Under the pieces are notes generated by a model. It had not been told where the DNA came from. It did no database searches and worked only from the letters and a program-made list of their open reading frames with translations. Below, one piece after another: positions 55,183-64,000 of a DNA stretch of 64,000 nucleotides; position 1 is the stretch's first letter; each line of letters starts with the position of its first letter. Origin of the DNA: Astropecten irregularis. Its lineage: Eukaryota; Echinodermata; Asteroidea; Paxillosida; Astropectinidae. The stretch is from positions 16,041,217-16,105,216 of the forward strand of contig OZ020246.1 in the NCBI GenBank assembly GCA_963971285.1, written 5' to 3'. The position numbers were made by a program, and so were the translations under genes.

Positions 55183-56190
55183 TAGTTAATTGTTGTTGCT
55201 ATGTAATGCAATGCATGAATTTAACAAGAAATATTTCAAATATTAATAATAGAAATATGTACATGTTTAATAAGACCCAGATACATTATATTATTTAAAA
55301 AATCGGTTCTTTTCAGAACCACACACTCTTACAGAAGAGATTAAACGGTGTCTCTGCAAACCTTCCTTATTTCATATATAAAGTGTTTGATCTTATTCAT
55401 CTTAATTCACAGATTTTCAAAATGAAGAAATTCTCCCTCTCTATTGCACAATTATTTGTAACAATACAAGTATAATAAACTGCTACAAGCTGCTCATCAG
55501 CCAAAATAATGATCTAAAATTTATAAGGTGCTTTGATCCAAACGGGATTTTTATCAAAGGCTACAACAGTTAAATGCCATTTCAAGAAGCAAGAATGAAA
55601 TAAGGTCAAGTGTCCATTTAACTCCATACGTACTTCACTTATTTAATTATTGGTGGTAATTAAATTAATTTGAGTTTATGCATTAAGCAGTCAGCAGCTA
55701 AAATCTAACGTCATGTATTTCCAGTATTGGACCTTACAAAAAATGAAAATAATGGAAAAAATAGATTGCCAAATTTAGACAGATGAAGTGATAAACGTAG
55801 TATTTTTGTTTTTGTAATGAAATCTAGCCAAGCCAGGGTTTTTAATTTTATTAATTTTATAGTTTGTGTATGTTTGGTTTTATTATTGTAACCAAAAATG
55901 TTTCCGTAATGATTAAATAGACTACACTAAAAAATCCCAAAGTAAATTATGTGAATACTAAATATTAATTGTACTAAAGAAAATGTGTAAATATGGTATA
56001 TATACTATTTATCGTGGAATCTGTGAAAATAAATGTAAATTCCAAGACAGTACCAATTAATTTATACTCTTTGGTATTCATTTCTCCGATATATAAATGC
56101 TAACTTTGTGAAAACCACACATTGACTGATAGTTGAAGAGGAATTTACCAGTTTACAGTGAAACGATGTTAAGGCATCGAGCCAAATTTG
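55183..56190. other. AT-rich intergenic DNA, nothing seen
   Basis: No coding frame of note, no element ends recognised apart from a short AATAAAGATCC-like relic near 55540. Confidence 0.5.
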
Positions 56191-56590
56191 GCAATGCCAT
56201 GTCTCACTGAGCTGGTGAGCAACCACCTGACAGAACAGACAAACAAGCAGACAGATGTAGAAGGTGGTGGCAATGCCATGTCTCACTGAGGTGAGCAACC
56301 AACCGACAGAACAGACAAACAAGCAGACAGATGTAGAAGGTGGTGGCAATGCCATGTCTCACTGAGGTTAGCAACCAACCGACAGAACAGACAAACAAGC
56401 AGACAGATGTAGAAGGTGGTGGCAATTCATGTCTCACTGAGGTGAGCCACTACCTGACAGAACAGACAAACAAGCAGACAGATGTAGAAGGTGGTGGCAA
56501 TGCCATGTCTCACTGAGGTTAGCAACCACTTGACAACAGATAAACAAGCAGACATGTAGAACTAGTATCTGACAGAGTAGACAAACAAAA
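56191..56590. repeat. Tandem repeat, ~76-79-bp unit, five copies
   Basis: GCAATGCCATGTCTCACTGA recurs at 56191, 56270, 56346, 56422 (slightly altered) and 56498. Each unit continues with CGACAGAACAGACAAACAAG and GATGTAGAAGGTGGTG. The minus-strand frames here are repeat by-products. Confidence 0.9.
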
Positions 56591-57095
56591 AGAGCAATTC
56601 CAAGTAGGCCTTATTATGAAAAGTGAAAAAGAAAATAACTCAAATAAAGATAATGTTCAATTGACTTGAAGATAAGGATTTGACATTCTTCAAGGGAGGA
56701 AAATTTGCCATATACAAACATTCTGCATGAACTGTAAAGAGTAAGTTGAATATAAATATATTAGTAAAAATATGTCAATATTCTTTATGTTGATTATTTT
56801 GTCTTTTCTGCTGTTGACTTCTTTTGTGTAATAAAACCCCACAACAATTTTTCAAAATTTGAGAAATTTGATACAAAATTGCTACTTTTGTTTTCAATGA
56901 AAATTATGTAGGATCAATAAGAAATATATTTTATTTGGTAACATTTTCTCCATTTGTTTGTTACATTTTCCAAAAATTATACATCATTTCTATAATAAAT
57001 CTATTTCTTATCAGAATGTGTTGAAATATCCAGCTTAAAATTGATTTACTTCCTCTTTAAATGATGGATTGTTAGAGGAAAAGGGGGATTCCGAC
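56591..57095. other. AT-rich intergenic DNA upstream of SPIRE
   Basis: No gene or repeat structure recognised. Confidence 0.5.
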
Positions 57096-57103
57096 TGACG
57101 TCA
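57096..57103. promoter_or_regulatory. Candidate CRE site (TGACGTCA) upstream of SPIRE
   Basis: A perfect 8-bp cAMP-response-element palindrome 163 bp before the SPIRE start codon, a position typical for functional CREs. Occupancy is inference. Confidence 0.35.
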
Positions 57104-57265
57104 TCATTTAAACCCTGATTACCATGACAAAGGCGCGAAGAAATTTAAATAAAAAGCGAAAGTATGAAAGTCTTATGTTGGCGCCCTTCATGCAGTGCGT
57201 GTGATGGGTCAGCCAGCCTCGACGCAACTCTAGCCATTCTCTTCACCGGTGATCGGTCGTGAAAC

Positions 57266-60200
57266 ATGGCGCAGTCCGACACTAGCATCAGCGAACTTCC
57301 CTCCGAAAAGTCCGTTTCTTTGGACAAAATCCTGTCGGCATTTGACGGTCCTCTAAACGAGGAGCAAGCATGGGCCGTCTGCTACCAGTGTGCCCAATTT
57401 CTGCAGGTGACACGCCTTGGGAAAGATACCGGACTCGGATTTACCCTGGATGGTGCCGAAGCGGTCAGCGTACACAAGGATGGCTCCGTCACTGTCACCG
57501 TGCAAGAGGCGAACTCGCTACGGGGAGAAAGTGACCAAAACACGGCAGGTACGTGTTCGATTTGTGGTGATTGAAATGCGTGGGAGAAAGTGACATTCGT
57601 GATTGTGAAGTGTTTGTCAGAAATAAAGTATCGTACCTGCACTTGGCTAGTTGCGTTACGAAATCTCTTTAGGGAGTCATGCAAATTTTCTTTTTAGACA
57701 TTTTGGATAAAAAGGTGATGATTTCCACTGGCACTGATGCTGATGATCGACAATAACTAAAAAGTGAACCATGTTAACATTCATACTTGTATTCTTAAAA
57801 TGACTTACCATCATATTCACTTTGACAGTTGTCTTTAACTACATTAACCTATGGAAACATACCATTTACTTAAAAACACTTCTCACATTCTTTATTTTAG
57901 CCCCATAGAGTTTGTGCACGGTGGTGACAGTCAAGTGTTTACTGTGTACTTGTGAAAATCTATCACTTGTAATTGTATGTCAGTATTCATTGACTTACTA
58001 TGAAGTGCTAACACACATAATCATAAATCTTAATTGTCTAATCATAATAACTCAATTACATGTAATAAAAGTCGAATAAATTAAGGTGCATTTGGGGTCA
58101 AGTTATCAGTACCCCCTCCTTAACTGGTTAAAAAAGAAATAGCACTATTTCATTCACCTACAAAGCTATTTTAGATAATGTTCAATTGAGTTGAAGATAA
58201 AGATTTATCAGTTATCAAGTTATCAGTACCCCCCTCCTTAACTGGTTAAAAAAGAAATAGCACTATTTCATTCACCTTCAAAGCTATTTTAGTATTAAAA
58301 GACCTATTTTTATTACAAAAATGCAAAATCAAACAATTTTCAGTAATTGTGTACTGTGCAAGTGGTTCCTAGTTTATATGTACTAGGCCTATCATGACTA
58401 GGGTTATAATTACCCTAATTTCCACAGTTTTGTTGTAAGTCCTGAATTTATTATACTTTAATTCCAAAATGTTTGATATAAACTAAGAAATTACAAAACA
58501 TAAAAACGTACCACTTGGTTTGTGCATGGTTTGTGTGTGGTTTGTGGTATTCTACTGGTTATTGGTTTGACTATGATGAGGAATGATGTTTGCTTTCAAT
58601 TGGTCCTGCTGTTTGGCTACCATGTTTGTTGAGTGGATTTCACTCCATGATCTTTTGAATGATCGATTACTTTATTTTTTCTCATTATATGTACAGAAAT
58701 GTCAGATGAGATTTTCCACTCGGAGCCAGAGGTATGTTCAAAGTTATGCACACAATTTCAGCTTAGCTTAAAAACTAATAGAAATATTAACTCTGTACGT
58801 TTATTTTATTTTCTATAAAGTGTTTAATTTAAAAAAAACCATGTTTTTAACTCAGTTGTCTACACTTTGATAAACTTCAAAGTAAAACACCTTCATAGAA
58901 CTGTTATATTTGCCCTGGGAATTTTGTGTTTTTCTTGCTGTATCAAGATGATTACATTCATTTGGCTTGGCAAGAATGGCAAAAATTGCAACTCTATGTA
59001 GGGGAAATTATTGATTGATGTGGGAAAGACAGTCATAGCTAATCATGTACATGTACATTCAACCCTTTTTGTAGGGCCTACATGTATGTAGCCTCACAGA
59101 TGGGACCCTAATGGATTATAATAATCTTCTTTGGGGTTTATTAGGGTGAGAACCTGCATACAAACCAAACCGCCTCCTAAACTGTCTGAAAAAGTTGCAA
59201 ACGATAGTTCAAAAATGTGTATAAATAAAATCCACCCAGTTTAGACTCATTCCATAAATTCCTTAATTGAAATTACAAGAATTCATGCCTTTGGGATAAA
59301 TATTCCAAAGCTACAACTGCAACAAAACTACAAGGACTTTAAAGCAATCTTTTTGACAAGTTCCAAGGCGGAAAAATCCGGTGGGGAAAAAAAATGCAAC
59401 ACAATAAGTTTGGTTATTGGATTGGTATGCAAAAAACTTGCAAAGCTTTCCGTGTTTGCCTTTAAAGGGGCCTGTGCGGCTCTATGGCTGAGTGGTTTAC
59501 AAAAGGCCACTCACACAACAGGAATGAGTTTTCCCATGCTTTAGTCTGTATTAGTTGCGACAGTCTGCTGAAGGGTGGTACACATTTGTGTTTGTACAGT
59601 CTCGATGTATTTTCACCTTTGTATAACCCAAGGATTGTACATAATGTACATGTGCTACATTTGGCATGTAAATTTCAGCCCGAAAGTTGTCATCCAAGAT
59701 AAACTTTGTCTAATCTTGGTGGAATTTTTGGTGGCGCAGGAAGGACAACCTGTATGTTGGAAAGAACTTCAAAGAAGTGTAAACAACTGATAATTTTGTC
59801 CTTTCAAAAATAGTTTGGTCGTTACTTTTACTAAGTTCTTGATAAATACAGGGGCTTAGGTGGAAAAATTGTAATGGTATGTTTCTATCAGCACCATAAT
59901 ACCCTGTATGTTCCAGGTAAATCTGTGAAGATTTCTGTTTTGGTTGCCTACCAAAGTATGATACTACCTTTAAACACTTATATTTATAACTCGTTGCTGA
60001 TGGTTCCAGATGAGAAAGTTTTTTTTTGCTTTCATTCAATGGATTGTGTGTGCACAGTATTATGAAATTTGGAAAGAAATCTTAACAAATTATAAGTATT
60101 TTTGTAAAATTCCAATATTGACCCCAAATGTTTCATCTTAGAGGCATTGCATGAAATGTACATTTATAACAAGAGTAGGCCTATTAGGAAAGCACTCCCA

Positions 60201-62516
60201 AGTTTGGAGAATGGAATATTATTTAACATGTTGAATATTTTGGCTCAAATAACACTACAGTCCTGACAATATGTACACATATGTATACATTCTAGAGATG
60301 CTAAGTTTATATTTGTTTTCCAAAGAAATTTGATTCGATTTGAAATGAAAAATTTAAAGTGAAGAGCGCGCAGTGAAGCAGTGATGTGTGAAATTATTTC
60401 CAGCTGTTTACCTCTTTGGAAAGTCAGCACTTTTCTCTCCAATTTAAGTGCAGTGCATTTACTTGTATTTGAAACTAGCGATGCCCAAAAGGGCTGTACA
60501 GCTTTCCTATAAAGTACAAGTCTAGGCAAACACAAAAGACTGGAATGTGTAATTTTGACAAAAGATCTTGAACAATTGCATGCAGCTCTGTTTATGCAAA
60601 ATCTTCCTGCCCACACATGAAGGGGTTACACATGCACTTTACATTTATTGAAACTTAATATACTTGGAACATTTGCCTCTTAACAAAAAGAGCAAGAAAA
60701 ACTTTATCAACAGGGGAGGGGGAGAATGATTGTCAAACTATCCTCTCTTCCTGGGAAAATTTGATCCTTGTGAGAAAAAACACTTCAACAATAGCTAGCC
60801 ATTGTCAATTCATAAGTCCCTGTTACATCATAGACTAGTCCCTGCTCTATGGTTACACTGGCTGCTCATTTTAAACAATAGGTATTTGTGACATCTGAAA
60901 CAATGATGTTTGTTGTTTAGTTTATTTCAGGAAGCTCTGTGGCCTTTTTCAAAGCTCGGCTCAGGCTCCGGCTCCATTTCATGAATCCATTATAAAATTA
61001 CGGGTATCAAAATAGAGACTTTTAGTGTCTGCAAGTTTGGAAGTAGATTCTCTGGTTTGAAAAAGAAAACAGCTTCAGCTTCAATGAAAAACCACAACCT
61101 ATATTTTCAGCATATGGATTACAGAGACGAAGCCTGAGCCGGAGCCGAATTTTGAGAAAGGCCTCTGGTAAATGAAGCCTTCTGTCTGCAATTTTTTTCC
61201 TTCGGACATTTGGTGAATTATGGGTGTGTATTTGTTATTGTTTACTTGTTAGTTTCACATGGTGGGATCAAATTGAAGCACTGTAAAATGTGTGAAGGAT
61301 ATATGAGTCATTGGCATTGAAATCTTCATCCAGCATATTTTGAGGCCTTCATGCCACCTACACAGTATTGTACATTAGTGTGGGTGTATATGAATGAAGG
61401 CCCGATTTGGAACTGCAGAAGCTTGACAAATGGTAAACAGGAAGAGTTCGGGTAGGGAAGCGCAGTACAAACATTTGCCAAGTGTCACTGTGACTTTGCC
61501 TAGTAAATAAGGAGATTGTGAGAATGCATACAAATTGGATCACTTGTTCAGTCACAAGTTGTGTGGTTTATTTATGTACACATGCATATGTACATCATGT
61601 GTTGATGTGTACCATCAGCAAACTTGATCTGTTACAATTCAAAATGCATAAATGTAAAAGGAATTCACCATGTTATAATAGGATATAAATTGTAAAGTAC
61701 CGGTACACATCAATGCATACATGTTCAGTGATGCTGCATGATCACCATACCAGTCATAACCATTTTATACATACTAAGACATTTTTTTGGAAGTTACACT
61801 GCATGTTTTTAAAAATGGATATGAAAAACCAAAATTCAAAGATGTTTCACAACAGCTAACATTTTTGTTTATAAACGGTGACTTTTTATATCTACAGTAC
61901 AGAAGAAACATGACTAAAATCATCATAAAATTACACCATTACATTAACTTAGGAAATGTTCATTTTGTACATGTTCTGGATTAATATTAATTAAATGTAG
62001 CAATGGAGAATACAGGGCTTAATTATGGGTAAAGATGTTGAAAAGTTAAGTACTAGTAGGAATTATTTTGTAGGAAGATGAAGTCAGTGGGTACATTGAA
62101 GCTTCATGCACTAGATAGTGAAATTGTTCCCTATAGACGGCCCATTCTGAGGCAAAATTGTCCTTATTTTGACTACTTATATTGAACAACTTCTGACATT
62201 CATCATTGTATCCATCTGCACGTGCCATTAGGTGGTGAATGCACTAGGCCGCATCGTCTACCATGCCCTTGACTACGGTTGCCATGAAGAGGAGGAGAGG
62301 GTCCTAAGCGACCCCTTAGAGGACCTGATTGACCGCATGACCCATTCCGGGGAGGCGGGTCACCATGACGACGACGTTGACGATGATGATGACAGGAAGA
62401 GCCAGAGTAGTGCCAACACGGATGAAGGCATCGTGGATGGACACGAGTCAGATGACTTTGATGAGAACGAGAACGACAAGACCAAAAGGATCTCAACCTT
62501 CACAGACGTCTTACAG
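57266..62516 (+). CDS. SPIRE: Spire actin nucleation factor, N-terminal KIND domain (partial, 3 exons)
   Basis: Spire proteins nucleate actin filaments with formins on vesicle membranes. Exons: 57266-57548, 58697-58731 and 62232-62516, phase-consistent, giving 201 residues; the donor at 62517 means the gene continues outside the window. Exon 1 has the KIND-domain start VSLDKILSAFDGPLNEEQAW followed by AVCYQC; exon 3 has NALGRIVYHALDYGCHEEEE and DPLEDLIDRM, which match the vertebrate Spire KIND core. A long acidic stretch (DDDVDDDDD) follows, as in family members before the WH2 repeats. WH2, Spire-box and FYVE-like parts are not in the window. ATG context is AAACATGGCG. I cannot assign SPIRE1 versus SPIRE2; invertebrates usually have one gene. 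Confidence 0.93.
59470..59515 (+). repeat. tRNA-like fragment in SPIRE intron 2
   Basis: GGCTCTATGGCTGAGTGGTT resembles the 5' half and A box of a Ser/Leu-type tRNA. No B box follows at the right distance, so it is a relic at best. Confidence 0.3.
59790..59980. repeat. Family A element, half
   Basis: Contains GGTAAATCTGTGAAGATTTC and TACCAAAGTATGATACTACC, the family right end. In SPIRE intron 2. Confidence 0.55.
60951..61163. repeat. Family B element, complete
   Basis: GGCCTTTTTCAAAGCTCGGC at the left is inverted as GCCGAATTTTGAGAAAGGCC at the right. Interior matches 26538-26768 in inverse orientation. In SPIRE intron 2. Confidence 0.75.
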
Positions 62517-63751
62517 GTATAGTAAGATAATTTGCAAAAGATTTGTTTTTAACCAGTTCATATAAAAGGCTAGTCTGAGTATCACCCATTCTACTCCGTG
62601 CCACTCCATACAAATGTCTGATACATGCGTGCATACAAATTTTATGCAATGTGGCACATCAGCCAATCAGATCTGTTTTGTGAACATTTCCTTCAGGATC
62701 GTGATGAAGGATGTTGATTGGTCAATTTCGCGCGTCCGCCTGGCAGCAGCTATCTTCATGACATATGCGCTCGTGCTCGCCAAAGGTTATGATAGTAGAT
62801 GTTCCCTGATTGGTCAAAAGTTAGAGCGGTCAGTGCTGGGTTTGTTTGCATAATTAATAAGGATATCTGCACAAATGTGATAGATGCTTGCTCGCTGTAC
62901 GGCGAGTGCGTCTATCACATACACTAAGTAATAAAAGGCTTGCTTTGGAACTAACAAATGACAAAGGTCACTGTTGGGACACAATTTTCAGCACTTTCAG
63001 ACTTACTTTGGGACTATTAAACCCCAATGGGGTTTAGCCTTGAAAATTGGTTGGACTAGTCCCACTACCATGCCCTATGGGGATTCTTCTATGACTTAAC
63101 ACCACATACTTTTATCGTTTGGACAAAACTGACCTAGCCCCGATCCCACAGACATGGACAAGCCTGTGGAACACGTGGGAAAGGGAAGTGTTAAGTTAAT
63201 ACTTATTACTTGGTGTTAAAGAGAGTGGGCCGGCTGGAGCAGTGGGGCCTGTCTTAAGCAACAGCCCTCCCTCCATCAGCCTGCAAAAAACGTCTTTACA
63301 GCAGATTTATCTTCAGATGCCTTGCCGAGTTAGTACTTTTGCCTCACCATCATGCCCTAAGCTGGTGATGGGTCTGCCCCTCAAAACATCCCAGTCCACT
63401 CCAGCGTGCTCTAATACCTAATACTCTGTGGCATAACTGATTTATTAAGTAGTAAAATATGCCAATACTAAAGGGTTGATATTCATTTCCATTTAAGACT
63501 GTAATTTGATGCAAGGTTTGGTTGGTTTAATACCACAGTAGGCCCATAATTCTATCAGAATCTGCCTTCAATCTGAAACGTTTATCCACTATACAGCTGC
63601 TACACGGTCCAATATCAAATACCGGCCTTGTGTCAGTTGAGCCATTGATATTCTGTTTTTAAAGCTGGAAACAGGTAGTACAGAATAATTGGGAAATACA
63701 GTACATGTAGTTCTCCTTAGAAAAGGGATTCAGTTGACAATCAGGGCCAAA
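62517..63751. other. SPIRE intron 3; inverted repeat, no exon seen
   Basis: At 62876-62919 a stem pairs TGTGATAGA with TCTATCACA and CTCGC with GCGAG. Upstream (62700-62820) are two GATTGGTCA CCAAT-type motifs in a CpG-richer patch. No further SPIRE exon is recognisable. Confidence 0.45.
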
Positions 63752-64000
63752 TTTCATTTAAAGTTAAAATCATACTTTTGTTTTTGTCAAAGAAATGCGA
63801 ATCATGGGCAAAAATATCAACAAAGATACAGTAACAGTCATGAAATTTCCAAAAAGGTGCCCTTTTTGAGAAAACAGTGAAAAACACGAATTCACGTTAT
63901 TTTCAAAAATCTTTTCACCGAATCACCATTATTTTTGATCTTGTAAAGATCAAAATTGTTTTGGGTCAATTGGTTTTACTATTTTCTGGATAAATACATT
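63752..64000. repeat. Family A element, runs off window end
   Basis: AAAGTTAAAATCATACTTTTG, then the interior with ATGCGAATCATGGGC and GATCTTGTAAAGATC hairpin, cut by the window edge. Confidence 0.65.

Noticed and set aside
56062-56437. Cys/Leu-rich minus ORFs
   Set aside because: They are the 76-79-bp tandem repeat read in reverse.
57382-57684. 100-codon minus ORF opposite SPIRE exon 1
   Set aside because: It is the complement of a well supported coding exon and lacks any family resemblance.
1-64000. A new defence, toxin-antitoxin or biosynthetic system
   Set aside because: Apart from mobile elements the window holds only DHX35, STX16, SPIRE and a lectin-like gene; nothing else has protein character I can defend.

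Overview
The window looks like a large, repeat-rich animal genome. Coding regions are split by GT-AG introns, the three recognisable cellular genes are metazoan housekeeping or trafficking genes, and intergenic DNA and introns are packed with inverted-repeat mobile elements. The repeat style, the abundance of ACATGTAC, and an F-type lectin joined to a PAN domain suggest a marine invertebrate deuterostome. An echinoderm is my best guess, but that is inference and no marker gene settles it.

Positions 1-17140 are mostly mobile DNA. A repeat of at least 3.2 kb (1-3208) has a second copy at 32296-34981. The first copy carries a 194-bp hAT-type MITE that the second lacks. After a tandem array and a 200-N assembly gap comes a second hAT-type MITE (4625-4841). 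A foldback-type element (5769-14940) with ~465-bp inverted arms and a 6-bp target duplication is itself interrupted by a complete BEL/Pao LTR retrotransposon (6406-13625). That retrotransposon has LTRs identical by eye, a 5-bp target duplication and one uninterrupted 2114-residue Gag-Pol frame. Just outside the foldback element is the 3' end of a minus-strand, at least four-exon gene for an F-type lectin plus PAN/apple protein (14959-17140).

Positions 17141-21815 hold a 24-bp minisatellite, a 5'-truncated non-LTR retrotransposon with an open reverse transcriptase frame, and smaller repeats.

Positions 21816-32131 (minus) are a complete DHX35 DEAH-box RNA helicase. I could thread 17 coding exons with consistent phases into 702 codons. 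Positions 35103-49550 (plus) are a complete nine-exon syntaxin-16 (STX16) gene, 343 residues. The two genes are divergent, and repeat copy 2 fills nearly all of the space between their start codons.

Positions 49551-57265 are intergenic, with several inverted-repeat elements and a tandem array. Positions 57266-64000 (plus) hold the first three coding exons of a Spire actin nucleator (N-terminal KIND domain); the gene continues beyond the window.

The genes do not form a pathway, although STX16 and Spire both act in membrane traffic. I see no CRISPR array, operon or convincing new defence or metabolic system. The most interesting material is the nested young retrotransposon, the repeat that splits a divergent promoter, the palindromic tRNA-like elements, and the lectin gene with an altered fucose-binding motif.
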